Source of the DNA: Acanthaster planci
Taxonomy: Eukaryota; Echinodermata; Asteroidea; Valvatida; Acanthasteridae
NCBI RefSeq assembly: GCF_001949145.1
Contig: NW_019091455.1
Span: 797,017-857,016 of the forward strand
Length of the DNA stretch: 60,000 bases
Reading direction: 5' to 3'
The position numbers and the translations under genes are program-made. Numbering within the stretch: position 1 is the first letter of the stretch; each line of letters begins with the position of its first letter. This document shows positions 12,635-27,649 of the stretch, piece after piece. Below the pieces are notes generated by a model. It saw nothing but the letters and a program-made list of their open reading frames with translations. It had not been told where the DNA came from and ran no database searches.

Positions 12635-15600
12635 CACAGGATTAATTAACTCTGAGATTGTTCGAATCCATTCCGTCCAAGTGTTTGTTTCAAAGGCCTG
12701 AGCTTTTCATATATACCAGGCCATTCCGGCTGGATCGGCCATGTACACAGACAATCAAATTAATGGACAGCAACATTCACAAGTGTCGCAATAAAACATG
12801 ATATCCCTCCTTAATGCTACTACAAATCAGCACCATTCTTGGATGAATAATTAAGGTGACATCTGCCAAAGGAAACCCTGCAATTACGTTAACAGCAGGC
12901 CAAGTAACCTCCGTAGTATACCGATGACTTATACACCAATTCCCACCAACACCTCAACACAACGTTATGAAAAGTGTTACCTGTAAATGCACACATTCAT
13001 CTCAGAAAAACCAAACCGCAGGGCCCTGTTGATTGCATAAACAAACAATACTGTGGCTGGGAGCACAGCACATTTCTTTGAATGGGGGGGATCATTGGTA
13101 CTAACAGCCAGCGATCTTGTTGTATTCAACAAAGGAAAAAAGAGACAGACATTAAGGGGAAAGATCAAGAGAAGAAAAAGATTGGACAGACAGTGTCAAA
13201 TGAGGGCGCCATACTACCCAAGTGGTCTCACTGCCACTGCACATCACAATGAGCAGGTTTAACCGCACTTGCATTGGTGCCAACAGTGTCCTCTTATTGA
13301 CTCTGTTGTTAGCTGTATACATGCATGCCCTATTTACATGTAGATGTGCCTTAGATGGTGTTGTTTCTGCCAACGTGAAGATTCCAGTTTTTCTGGCCAC
13401 ACAACTGCATATACTTGGTCTTGACAATCAAAAATAAAACTAAAGGAAATGTATGAATCTGAACGAATTGTAGATGATAACCCAGTTTCCCACTGGACGT
13501 AATCCGGCATTTCCACTCGACTGGAAGCATTGTTCCTGCCCCTATTATCTGAGCATCGTGGAGTGCCAACGGAAGAGAGGGAAAAAAATTAATAAAATTA
13601 AATAATAAGCATGGAGCAATACTGCGTACGTAATGCGGAAGGCCCGCCTAATGGCTGCCTTACCGGTCACGTCTGGGGGAAAAAAGGCGTGGTGTGTGCC
13701 CACACTTCCGCCAGTACATGGGTTTAATGGACAGGATTTTTCTGCACAAATGGGCGCCAACAAAAACCTTGGGCAAAGATTCGCTGAGAGAGAGAGAGCG
13801 AGCGAGCTGCGAATAAAATAGAAGCATGGAATGCACTGTGGCACTTGATGCATCATGGCTTCCAACAAATATTGTATCCACCAATACCAACATGCGATGG
13901 ATTTTAGGAAAGTTGGATTCTGTCGTGAACACATGTGATCGGCACAATTCTGGATTCCTCCATAACCTTGTTCAGGAAGGAAAAATAATTAATGCAGACA
14001 GCAATTCCTGAATGGAATCTGGATATCACCATAAAGGTCTTTGTTTTTCAACTAAAGCCTGACTATTTGTTCTAATGTATGGCATTACATGGATATGGGC
14101 AACGGGGAACCAGACCAACCGGGGAGACAGACTATACTGGTCGACTTTTGCGTGGTACCCAGACATATTTTGAGTGTGGGTTACCATGGAATATCGACCG
14201 ATTGTTGACAAAATGGCCATCTTGGGAGCTTTCCCCAATCAGATTGCCTGCCTGTTAACCAGCCAGCCGACCAACCCAAAAAAAGGGAGGTACAGAACCA
14301 ATAAAATGGTGTCCAAGAAACCTGGGGTCAAAGTTGAATCCTAAAGTCACATGTACAGTGTTGTTAGTGCATGTGACATCAAGGTGAATGGGGGGATGTC
14401 TGGTTGGGGGCCTCAAGGCCCAGGCTATTTCCACCTGCCTTGCTGTCAGGGGCAAATTGCCTGGGGCGCTCACTACCCCTGGTCTGGACAAAGGCAGCGA
14501 GGAACCAGCGCAGTTGGTTCTCTGAGTGGTGCCAACCAGCAAGTACAAAGGCAAAGACATCATCTTTGAGTTCAATGGCCTCCAGGAAAAAACCCAAATT
14601 TGCCAACTTGGCGCTGCTTTGAAGATCTAGGCATGGTACATGGACTGCAATTTTTCCGAAGTACAAAGAATGGAACTGGGAAAAAAATTAAAACCAAAGA
14701 AAGTTCCTCATACCCACATTGAAGTTTCTGCATTCCATAAAGAGAAAAGAATTTTGGGTGATCAAATCTCATGGTCATATTAATGTCATATGCCAAATTG
14801 GGGCCCAATATTCATCAACTTCATATTTCTTGAGTTAAACATTAGAGTCTCCGTACAAATTTAAGGTACATATCATGGATTAAGCTATTCCAACAGCACA
14901 TAAGATGCACCAAACATCCCTCTACTCGGCCCACATGTAACTGCTCCCCCACCGAGGGTATGTTCAGTCACATCAGGAATTCTGGGCAAGCAGCTGGGAA
15001 TTCAGAATAAAAAGGAGGAACTTTCCGACTGCACGGCTTTGCACATTATTTTTTTCAATGTGTAGCCGCAGACACGAAGAGTGACACATGGGGGCAAAAG
15101 GGAGGGTTACATGCCTGATGTTTCACTCAAGCATGGTTAGCTATGCTTTACTTCACTTAAGTTTCTGGTGCAGTAACTACCAGACATGGTGTGCTGATGC
15201 TAGACGATTGCACTGTTAGTCACTGGGCTGCTGAACAAGACCCCTTCTGCAGCCCTCTCAAAGGATGTCCTGAAGGCTTTTAATCAAACACTCCAAGTTG
15301 CAAAATCCATTCTCCTTTTAAACTCGTCCCCCATCTCTGCGACCAGGGAATGGATGTAAGCCCACAGCCGCTCCCCAGTGGGTGAGGTATTACTAAGCTT
15401 GGTTCCCCTCATTAACATTCATTAACACCTGCCCGTAAACACCAGGAAGGAGAGAAAGATGCAGAGGTCGTGGCTGTAACCCAAATTTACACGGCTGGAG
15501 TCGGGGTATCAGACGTCACGATGGGAGGTAAAAATGAGGCGGTGCACAGCGCTGCGGCTAGCCAAGGAGAGAATCTGGGCCATGAAATTAATTGTAGCAT

Positions 15601-18600
15601 GGGGGGGGGGCTTAATCCTCAACAGATCTCAGGGAGAAAAATAGCCTCAAGGCCTGGCAGGGCAAGGGTCCCTCCCGCTGAAGTATCAAGCCAGGAAAAA
15701 GGTACAGCATCAAGCGGTCTGCTTTTTCCCTTTTCTGAGGAATGATCCCTCTTTGGGGTTTCCAGCCATCTTCCCTTGGGCACGCGAAAACTCTTGAGGA
15801 GGCACATCTGCTTCCTTGTGTTGCAACCACCGCTGCGTCCACCTTCCCTCGTCCTCCAGCTTCCAGGGGAGATGGAGGGGGGTGGAAGGAGGACGGCTGA
15901 GAAGCCCTGTCCCTTGAACCTCCAAATATCTGGTTACATGATTATTAGGCAGATCGGGTGTAACTGAGACGTCTTCCTTCCTCTTGGTTGAGGTTTAGCA
16001 AACCAGGGGCAGGCAAGCCCTGGACATTCCGATGGGCACGATCGCTCACCTTCCGTCCTTCTGACTGCCATCTGGCGTCCAATCAAAAGAGCTCAATCAA
16101 CCTTGCTCCGTCAATCAAAACTGCTGTCTCATTTTTTTTTCTAATATATTAAGGAGACCAAAATGATTAGGGCCAAACTACAATACCGCCTTTATTACCC
16201 CTTCCCCCAAATAAAAATATGGCGGGCGCATTCTTTCCTACTATCGATTACGCTGCCCAGCTGGTTCAGCGGTGGTATTAATTGAACTTCTCAATGTCAC
16301 AGCTGACAGCCTATCAAATTAAATGAAATCTAACCCCAAACCCCCCCCCCACCTCACATCCGAGGAATCTGCTATTTGATCCAATACCATGCATCAGGAG
16401 AGGTTCACTCATTTGGGGGGGCTTTGATCAACAGGGGAAAATAAAAGTGCATGAACAATTTCTATCCCACAATGTTGTCTTCCACAGAGAGACAGGTGAG
16501 GTTGTTTCTATCTCTCACCCAAAAGGTAGGACCATACAAGAACTTCAAAGTCCAAACCCTATAAAAGCTTTCCAATGAAAGCCTAGCAGCACCGCCCAAA
16601 ATGTAACATCTCATTCCATTTGAGAATGCACAGGGTCAAGGAAAACTGGGCTTGCCATGTCAAAGATCCAATAAAAAATGAGTTTTAGTCTACCTCAGGT
16701 GACCTTAAGGATTTTTCACCTATTGCTCTTTTCATTTTACACGTACTAGTAGGTTGTGCAAATACATGTACATTCAGATCAACTGCTAACTGGTAAAACA
16801 CGCTAACCGCTATTCGTTGCTTCTTCAAGGGCCAGTTCCATTCTTCATGTACTAGGCCTTTCCCTCTCAATCTCAAGTACATGTAAATGCCACACTGCTG
16901 GCGCACAGATATGGTAGATAGCCTTGATCAATATTCACTTCTCTTTTCAAACAATGGGAGGAAGCACTGATATTGCCCCAGACAGGCGGTCCTACAACCA
17001 CAGTCTCCCACCCAAAAACAACAACGACAACAACACACGTTCAAGCTTAATTGGTGCTGTTCACATTAAATTGCAGCGATGTTGCATTTGGCATTGGTAG
17101 TGATAAATAGATGCAAACAAGACTGCTCTTTGCTCCCACTGGAGGGTTGGGTTTTCAGCCATCCGCCTCTGCTACAATTATAACGTCTGAAGACTGACCG
17201 TTATTGGAAAAACAGAGAAAACAATGGCAAAATCAATACTAGGCTTTGGGGATGATATGCGGAGAAAACGGTCGAACGTTTCATTGGATGGACAGGAGAA
17301 CAGCTGGTTAAGTCAGGGAGTCTGGTAGGAAGAGACTGGGGGTTTTGGAAGACAAAGGCAGAGAAATGGTAACAAGAGGTAAATTTGACATCAATTTGAC
17401 TTGGAAATTTTTCTCTTAAAAAAAAAAAAGGTGCGTAGCTGGTAATGTTGTAAGGATGCGGTTGCCGTGACAACATGGCCCGAGACATGAGCAGGAAATT
17501 AAAATGGAAGGGAGGGGGGGTTGCTGTTTGTAAGTGGCATCTGATTCACTGATCAGCCAGGCAGAAAGAATTGCCGAGGAATTACTAGCACAAGGGGGGG
17601 GGGAGGAGATGAGAGGCACTCAAATTGGCTGGAAAATCTTATCAGAAAGACGCTTCTGGAGGACGGGCGGAAATGGGGGAGGCATCTGCTACTAAGATTT
17701 GGGGCTTGCTAACAAGGTGACTCTTGCTTACTCTCTTATCTTTATAAGCTGGGCCTGTTCTGTCTGTGCAAACACGGTTAGGAAACAACCGGAAATGCAA
17801 GGAATCAATTTTCAATTCTGAAATATGCATTGATATGCATTGATTCAAAGCCTGCTGGAGAGTTTTTGTAGGTCGTTAATATTTAAAGAAAAAACAAATA
17901 CATATATCAGCGTATGCATAGTTCGTGGTTTCATGTAATTGTAGCATTGTTTTTAGATTGTTGCACAGCAGACAAGGAAAATACAGCACAATTGTCAAAT
18001 TATCAGTACAACGAAAGCTCATCCAAACTCGGATAAACAAACCCACGGTTAATTAAATAATCTTACAAATCAATGACAATGCAGGAAGTACCAATGCAAA
18101 CAAACAACAGACAGCAGCACAAATAGCATTGAAACATGATCTGCCTAACAGCCGAACACTGAAAATAAATTGTAAAATGACAAAATGTTTCAATTCTGCA
18201 GCATCGATGCACACACAAGAAAATTCAACAAATGTTCCTTATGGTATGGTGAAACAAATTTCAAAGATATTTATGGCAGACGTCACAGTGTCCATAGCAA
18301 TTTCCCTGAGAAAAAAGGTTGCTGTTGCCCAGATTCAATAAACTGCAGGTTCTCTGACCAGTTTTTTTCCTCTTACAAATCCAAATAAAATTGACCAATA
18401 GACCTACTTTTGCTGTGAGAGAAAAATTAACCAAAGTTGACCTTTCATAAAACTGGGAATTGCCCAGTGACTACATAGCAGCCGAGCGCTTGCAATAAAT
18501 TTGCAATTTAAGTCCTGCTAGGAAATTCACTTGAGATGAAGTTGCTGAGACAATGTTTACATCGCCAGTGCAAAGAGGATAAATACACTCTTGGTGTCAG

Positions 18601-20141
18601 ATAAAAATCAAGAATTTTTCAGAACTTTGAGAAAGAACTATAAAAGCTAAGATTTATGTGGAAAGCTCCATCTTTGTCAATTCTTGACTTCAACCACTAT
18701 AACGCACTTCACACACTTCTTGTTATTTTATTTCTACTCTTTCTGGTTTTTTTTACCTTGCTCCCTGGAGCTGTCAATCATCAGAAAGAAAAACACAACA
18801 GCATGAGTCTCCATGGGGCTACAGAGTGGCACATTAATAGAACAGAGAACGGCAAGAGAGGCCAATGCAAGGAAATGGCAGAGAGTGGCCAGTGCCAATC
18901 CCCTCCCATCCACTACAATGTCCCCAATTTGTATGAAAACCTCCAACGATTTGAGGTCTTTTGTTTGAAAACCTGTCGATATGTAGGGGGGGTCCTGGTA
19001 ACAAGCTTCCAGAGAATGGTTCACTGTTCGTTTCTACTTGGGCATGTATCCCTAAAGACAAGAAAAACATAATGTCAATGGACTTTTTTCTTTTCTTGCG
19101 AGCTTGGCTGATTTTTAACATCGGGACTGAAAGAACTGCTCAGATCCTTAGCATTAAAGCCCTGGCATTGCCCTCTGGTAATACGGAAAAAAGAGTTTAT
19201 ACTGCTGGCTTTTCACTCTTTCCTTTTTTGTTTACACCCAGCCAACTTGGTGTGAGTTTTAAGACCATTGTTCAGAAGTTGCTCTGTGTCAAAAGCTCAG
19301 TTCCAAACTCTGACACTTGCCGGCGACCCTTGGTCCCCGCCGGAGTTTACTTCCAGGCATGCTTCTCAGGATTTGTCGAGTTGAGCGTGAAAACGCAGAG
19401 CCAGAGGGGCTTGTTTTCTGGGTTTTTTTAACAAGACTGAACCAGGCAAAATCAACAAACAAAGACTGGAGTACAGCTAACATCCGGTGAAAATATTTGA
19501 AGTTAAACAGAAAAGCACACCGAAGGGAATACATAAAGCCTAGAAGTTGGCGTGACTCCAAGTTTGACAAGAATCGAACGGACTGTGAGTTAACAACAGT
19601 ATTCATCCCACAACATTTAACGTTTAAAAAAAAAAAATCCAGCAAGGGAAAGAAGAGAGAAAAATGCATGACAAACAAATCAAGTTGAGGCTGGTCCCCG
19701 AGGAATTCCCATTGGGAGGGTATAAGCAAAATAAAACTACAACTCTGAGCTGCAACAAGTCCCCCGTTCAGAATACAAATGAATCAGCGCTCGGCTCAGA
19801 CGGAACAAACTCGACAGCGAGTCCAATTATTAACAGCGCAACCGATAAGATCTCTGCAAACAAAATTTGGCTGTCATTTTTAATGCACGGCCCTTCTCCA
19901 CATGACAATGGAGAGTACGTCCTTGCCTCCGTCCTCCCCCCCCCTTCCCTTCCAAACCAAGCGGGAATAACCCGGAGTAGATTTTCGGACGAAACGGCAC
20001 AAAATGCACTTTACAAATGAACAAAAAGAAAACGAAAAAAACCAATTATGGGAGGAGGACAGGGTCGAGAAATGAACGGGTACGGGGAGCAGAACGGTGA
20101 TCGAAATGGACAGTCATATACCAATGAGTAATCTTATGCTC

Positions 20142-20163
20142 AGCAAACACTCCAGTGTTTGCT
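20142..20163. promoter_or_regulatory. Perfect palindrome with paired forkhead-like sites
   Basis: AGCAAACACT at 20142-20151 and its exact reverse complement AGTGTTTGCT at 20154-20163 are separated by CC. Each arm holds GCAAACA, which fits the forkhead RYMAAYA core. A TCF/LEF-like CTTTGAA word lies about 10 bp to the right. It is a candidate regulatory element, not proven. Confidence 0.4.
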
Positions 20164-21485
20164 CTGGCAATTCTTTGAATGGTCTCCCTGAAGTGATTGT
20201 TGCCGTTCAAAATGCCTAACTTGCATTCTCATGAAATCACTGTTATTTCCGCACAAACCAATAACGGCCAGCTACATATCTTCACCTACCCAAATGTGTG
20301 ACTGGCCTCCAAATGTTGTTACCCCCTCCCTTGAAAAAAAAACAAAAAAAAAAACAAGGAGAGGCAAAAACGAGGTGATGAGAGTTAGCGCAGGCAGTCA
20401 AAATGTTGACGGTGGGACTTTTCAATTGGGTACGTGCTGGGAATTCCAGGCAGAGTACACATTTGTCTTGTTATGGACTAAGTGGCTAAAATTGCCACAG
20501 ACAGAGAACAAACTACATAATGCGCGGTATTCCAAACAAGTGCACAAAGCTGCAGGGAAACAAAAAACACTCTCTAAAGAGACACCGTCTGTCACAGCAA
20601 GCAAGAATATTCATTTGGAATTTACACAGGGTAATTTAGCAAATATGTTCAAAATGCTTTCGGTAAATTATCTATACATTACGTGTAAAGGTCTTCTTCA
20701 CATTCCAGTCACACAAATGCACGTGCATTACTGTCCGGAGTGATCGATCCGATTTTAGCAGGGCAAAGACCAGTAAAATGGCAAAACAAAAAATCTCTTG
20801 ATCCCCCCGGGGGGAGGGGAGGGAAGAGGTTGAAAGCTTTGCCCCAACCGAGCCCTAATCTAGCATTTAATGCACATTTCTTCCCCTCCCACTCGCCACA
20901 TCCTCCAATTAATCCCCGCCTCTCACAAAAAAAGCTTAACGCTAATTGAACGAGGACCCACAATTTTTCAGGATGCCTGCGGCCAGCCTAAGATGATTTC
21001 CAGAGCTGCCTGCAGCAAAGGAGACCAGCCAAGTAAACCTCAATGACCTATCTCACTTTTTCTCTTTCTCAATTTCTTTCCCGTCTTAATGATGGTACAC
21101 GTGCCCCTGAATTCTGGACATAAACATATCTTTTTCTTCTTCACTGGTACAATGTTAACTGAGGTACACACAATACATGAAGTTCCAGGTGGCATAGTGT
21201 AATTATTTTCCTTTTAGCTACAGCTTCAGAGGAGGCAAGTGCATAATATTTCAAATAGTACCCTACAAACAATCAGTTAAAGAAGTGCCGAGTATCAGTA
21301 AGGTTGTAAACTGCAGGTTACGGAATTCAATTTTCGCCACACCCTTAATAATCAACAGTAAACCATTGGGGAAATATCCAAGATGGAATATGAAGACATT
21401 GAAACCAACGGCAAATACCTGTGTCTGCATTAAAGTTAACCGTGCAAACTCCAAAGTTGTGCCTCTGAAGGAAACTGGTACTCAC

Positions 21486-21582
21486 CACTTCTGTTGGTCG
21501 GTAAAACTTCTCGTCCACGCGCACTCGCACTATTCCCGTGGCCTTGTCTTTGCCTACTTCTTCAGTTCCTTTGCCTTCCCAC
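21486..21582 (-). CDS. GMDS: GMDS exon 9 (WEGK / FYRPTEV)
   Basis: This 97-nt exon completes a split Val, then reads 32 codons. [20 protein letters not shown] is the moderately variable insertion-like segment, and [10 protein letters not shown] is the conserved Tyr-Arg-Pro that binds the GDP moiety. The acceptor is tttgtaag right of 21582 and the donor is gtgagt at 21485. The next segment of the family, beginning with an Asp-Phe-Leu-Gln-Gly type motif, was not found in the 21.5 kb to the left. Either the following intron is very long, or that exon is too divergent or too short for me to see. Confidence 0.95.
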
Positions 21583-24500
21583 CTTACAAAAAACCAAAAC
21601 AAGAAAACAAGAATTGCTTTTGTGATAAGTTCTGAATTCCTTTCGGTTCCTGGAATTTGGCAGACAAGTTCTGAATAACTAAGACATTTGAACATTTCAA
21701 GTACATGTACATCGAATATGGGACGGCAGGAACAAATTTGAACAGTATACCTCCAAAGAATCACATTGAGAAGAAGCTGGTATCATTTGGCGAACTTAAA
21801 AACTTGGTACATTTGCTTTGCAGGATGTAACCATTCCAATATTAGGGGCATTTGAGAGTCAACACTGTTGGAATTGTTGTGTTGGAGATGTGACCCATTT
21901 TATCGTCAAAGATTTCAAATTCACACTTTCCGCAGGTTCTCAGAAAAACCAAACAACTGATGAGGCATGGCTGATGAAATGTGACCTGCTTTGCAAAAAT
22001 GCATCTGAAGTCACTGGGGCCATTTTTGAGTTGTACTCTGCCTTAGGTTTAGGAATTTGAGCTCTTTATTTTGATGTGTGACTATTAAAATGTTGAGGAT
22101 TCCTATTGCTTAAACGCTGTGCCAGGTTCTTTCAAAGGCATTTCACTCCAAAGTGGTTCTGGCGACACGTGACTCAGTTTCGCAGCGCGGGTCACAAGTA
22201 ACAGTAAGAACAATAACAGTAAGAACATGGCTATGGCAATTACGTGTTGATTGCAGTAGACTGCGGAATTTAACACACTGGTTACGTCTGGTAACCAGTG
22301 TCTAATTACGTCTGGTTACTGGGCTCAACAAAAGAACAGAAAGTCTTGGATTCTCCCCAGGGAACAAAGCTTCAAAGCAGTGTCAAGGGGAATGTCACCA
22401 TAATAATAATTATTCCAAAAGTCCACGGTTCCAGAGCAACTCGTCCAAATTCTAAATACGTAGTTGTTGAAGCAACATACTGTATTTCACCTGAACTTTT
22501 CTTGCTCTTAACCTGCACATGCAGTCGATATTGTCTCTTGATATCTTGTCTTGTTGACTTTTGGGGGAGGGTGTGTTCTGGTGAACATCCAACCAGCCTG
22601 GTAGTTTTTCACTTGAAGTGGAAACTGTCCGGCCAGTTGGATGCTAAGCCTTGAGCTAAACTCCAGTTTCACCGATTTCAACATAATGAGACTGCCTAGT
22701 ACTACGTGCATGCTTTCAGCTATTCTGTAAATGATATCAGCACGGGTGTAACAGTACACCCCTATTATTTGTTACCGTTTGTTCACACACACCAAGGAAC
22801 ACCATGAAAAGCCTTTTATAAAACAAAAATACATGTGACTGCACAATTTCTGTAGTCTACGCATTCTCATAAGAGAGCGTGAAGAAACCCAAACAGAAAT
22901 GTTGCCTGAAATATTTGTCAGAGAAAAGTTAGAGAGGACGGGGAAAGCATGGGAAAGGGAGAGGAAAAGGCAGAAAAAGTGAAATGAAAAGCTGTTTGAA
23001 AGTACCACTGATGATCATGAAGAAAAACAAAAAAGGCAGTATGACTGGGATCGTCACATGGGACTTGAACCTCAGCTCGGTCAGGTTTTCTGTTTCCTTC
23101 TCCTCCTCCCCCCCCATCCTCAGAGGGAAGTCTGGTTCCGTGTTTACAATTCAATGTGCGTCACCTCGCAGGGAACAACTGTCACACAACGCCCGTGATC
23201 CAAGCCAGACAAGAGCGAGAGCGATAAAAAAAAAAATGGCTCCACTGATTCAGAAAATAGAGTTTAATTAGAACAACCCTCGCTCTTCAACCATCGTATC
23301 TCCCCCAAAAGGCCCCTGTGCTGATTTCCAAACTGCACAGAAGAACGGGACACTTTTTTCCCCCTTTCTCTTGATTTTTTTTTTCCCCTCTTTCCCTACA
23401 TGAAGGGGGACAACGCTAAAATCAATTTGCGAATCCCAGTAGCTTGGGCTCGGCCGCGCTAATGGACAGGAAGCAGATAAAGGCATGACGTGGGGAAAGG
23501 GGGGGAGTAAACACTGGCTGGCAAAATGTTGTGGGATAGATTGTGCGGAGAGACGGGCGTTGGTTAAACACGGCGGTTGGTAATGCGACTGGGACATATG
23601 GGACTGCCTGTCTACGTCCACGTGGCTCCGCAGACGGGAGGAGGTCAAGGGAACTATTCCCCCACCAGGATGACAGTTAAAATTAAAACTTAGGGGGGTC
23701 CCTGCACGTTTCGGAAGGTTTTTTTATTTCCCCAAACAGATTGTCCCTTGGAATTGTTTAACATACATTATGAATCCAATTTTTCTACCAGCCGGAGACA
23801 AAAGCACTTTTCATGTGTGCATGTAAAAGTATAAAATTTACAACGAAACTTCTTGGAAATTTAATGATTTGAAGGTATGCATACACTGACAAAGCTGACC
23901 AAAAAAGTAACAAATCAAGACATCAAATATTAAGAACCCTGAACTGAACTCCTTGCCAGCAAAAAATGACATAGGGGGACGCGGTGCATTCCTCAACTAA
24001 ATCCAGAAAACACTCACGTGAAATTTTGTTTTTCCTTTCCTGCAATACGTAGCCTCTTAAAATTGACCAAAAGCTGCACTTCATTTCAAGAAACATGACA
24101 GATTTTCACATACGGCTCTTTCAACAATCCCACAGAAACGGCTACGTTTATTCCTTAAATCCATTGTAATTTTTCATTATGGGTTTGGCTCCTACATTTA
24201 GGATTTGGGCTGCGCCAGTAGAAGGGGAAAAGCCCATAGTTAGAATTTAACATATCTTCAATGCATGTACATCTCTGAAATTTTTTTTTAAATCCCAGAA
24301 TCAACCAAAATTTTTAAATTACATGTACAATGCAAGCAATTAATTTGACCGAAAAAAAAAACACCCAACAAATTTGCAGGTAAACTGTCCTATTTTAATT
24401 CAATTGGCCTGATACAAAGCCTCCAGTGGTCACTCAAGGTCAGGCTTACAGGGAAAACAAATTGAAAGAAAAGGCACATGAGAGAAAGAGGCTACTTCAC

Positions 24501-25174
24501 ATCGTTATTTAGCATCAGAAAAACCAGATGAAGACAACTCACTCCATTGCAAAGTGGTACATCGAACACGGCGCTACACTGACCGTAAGTTTCAGTGACT
24601 GGAGACGGATTTACGTAAGATTCGGGTTAGTTATGCACGGCCATCCCCAACCCTGGTTTACCCTACCCTAGAGGCAGGGCTAATCACCTTCGGAGTGACT
24701 TAAATCCCCACCCCCAGGGGAAATCGTCCCCATTTGCAAATGAAGAGGGGGCCACATCCATTCCAGTGTCTCTACAACGTGACCACGAGGCAAAGACGAA
24801 GCAGCCTATGTGAATGCATGATTTGGGTGATTAAGGTGAACATTTATGACTGAATCCCATAAAGTGAGTCTTAAGGCCAATTCTTAAAGTAACACCACTT
24901 TGTGGGTTGTATTAGAGAAAGCATTCTGGGTTATTTGTTGGGATGCATCACTCTGTTTGGCATCCGAATGGAACTGGACATACACGTACATGTAAAATAT
25001 GTGTTAAGAGTTCCTAATTGAATCACATGGTGTAAAATTTTTCACAAGGCCTTCAACTCAAGAAGTTACTCCGGCAACTTATGACCCTATGGTGAAGTTG
25101 GGTCAGTATTTGCAATTTCTAGCAGTGATTTGGCCAGACCGTTTCTAAGGGCGATTCCTAGTCTTAGTACTTAC
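21583..25174 (-). other. GMDS intron 8
   Basis: This 3592-bp phase 2 intron has a strong gtaagt donor and a weak-looking but usable taag acceptor. It contains a short perfect hairpin near 22276, a duplicated AACAGTAAGAACA word at about 22199, and pyrimidine- and G-rich runs near 23100 and 23370. No exon or RNA gene is seen. Confidence 0.85.
22276..22300. repeat. Short perfect hairpin
   Basis: CACTGGTTAC and GTAACCAGTG form a 10-bp perfect stem around a 5-base loop GTCTG. The word TTACGTCTGGT recurs about 22 bases to the right, so the hairpin lies in a small local duplication inside intron 8. Confidence 0.85.
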
Positions 25175-25293
25175 ACAATGTCCACACCGATGTATTTGAA
25201 TGACTCAATGATGAATTCTCGTACACTGTGGACCTCATTGGTGGCTATCACAAAGTCATTGGGCTTGTCTTGCTGTAGCATCATCCACATGGC
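25175..25293 (-). CDS. GMDS: GMDS exon 8 (FVIAT / HSVREF)
   Basis: This 119-nt exon encodes 39 codons plus two bases of a split Val. [20 protein letters not shown] and [19 protein letters not shown] match the C-terminal substrate-binding part of GMDS; the VHSVREF block is nearly invariant. The acceptor is cttcag right of 25293. The donor is gtaagt at 25174, a strong consensus, and fixes a phase 2 junction; the Val codon is completed by the first base of exon 9. Intron 8, which follows in the direction of transcription, is 3592 bp. Confidence 0.96.
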
Positions 25294-27456
<2,163 letters not shown>

Positions 27457-27649
27457 CGTAGGGTGAGCGGGGATAGAACGGCGTTTTCTCCGTCTGCGGC
27501 ACCTCCTGGACTTTCCCGTACATCTCACTAGTGGAGGCCTGGTAGAAACGCACGCTGTCACTGAGGCCGCATGTCCGGATGGCGTCCAGCAGTCGCAGGG
27601 TACCGACGCCGTCCACATCCGCTGTGTACTCGCCAAGATCAAAGGAGAC
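27457..27649 (-). CDS. GMDS: GMDS exon 5 (catalytic Thr, Glu, Tyr)
   Basis: This is the largest identified exon, 193 nt: 64 codons plus the first base of a split Gly. It begins [20 protein letters not shown]. It carries the active-site [10 protein letters not shown] block, in which Thr and Glu correspond to human 155 and 157. It ends PFYPRSPY, whose final Tyr is the catalytic base (human 179). The YxxxK motif is therefore split: Tyr is here and Lys is in exon 6. The acceptor is atccag right of 27649 and the donor is gtgagg at 27456. All catalytic residues are present, so nothing suggests a broken enzyme. Confidence 0.98.

Larger units (their letters stand above)
1..21485. other. Noncoding block downstream of exon 9 (probable last introns of GMDS)
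   Basis: No exon could be supported here on either strand. I looked on the minus strand for the two missing GMDS C-terminal exons, using the LQG, GWKP-like and REMV-type motifs, and found no convincing match. The block is rich in short, balanced, non-repetitive stretches containing homeodomain-, forkhead- and E-box-like words. Few mobile-element signs are visible. Named sub-features are the K50-homeodomain-like cluster, the TACATGTA tract at 6952, the CTCF-like site at 7054, the CpG-rich patch, the purine tract, the 20-bp array and the forkhead-like palindrome. Open frames of up to 182 codons occur but show no recognisable domain. Confidence 0.7.

Noticed and set aside
12661-12675. TGTTCGAATCC as a further pol III B box
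   Set aside because: No A box or T-stem pairing around it.
13203-13216. GAGGGCGCC as another CTCF site
   Set aside because: The left half of the consensus does not match.
15280-15340. Minus-strand gtcgcag followed by a short frame with Glu-Met, a possible last GMDS exon
   Set aside because: Beyond the two residues the match is at chance level, and the Val-Arg-Glu-Met-Val pattern is missing.
15612-15842. Minus-strand frame with GWKPQ, resembling the GMDS C-terminal Gly-Trp-Lys-Pro
   Set aside because: The residues before and after do not resemble the family, and no splice sites in the right phase bracket it.
20231-20743. 170-codon plus-strand open frame near the forkhead-like palindrome
   Set aside because: Poly-lysine stretch arises from an A run; no domain.
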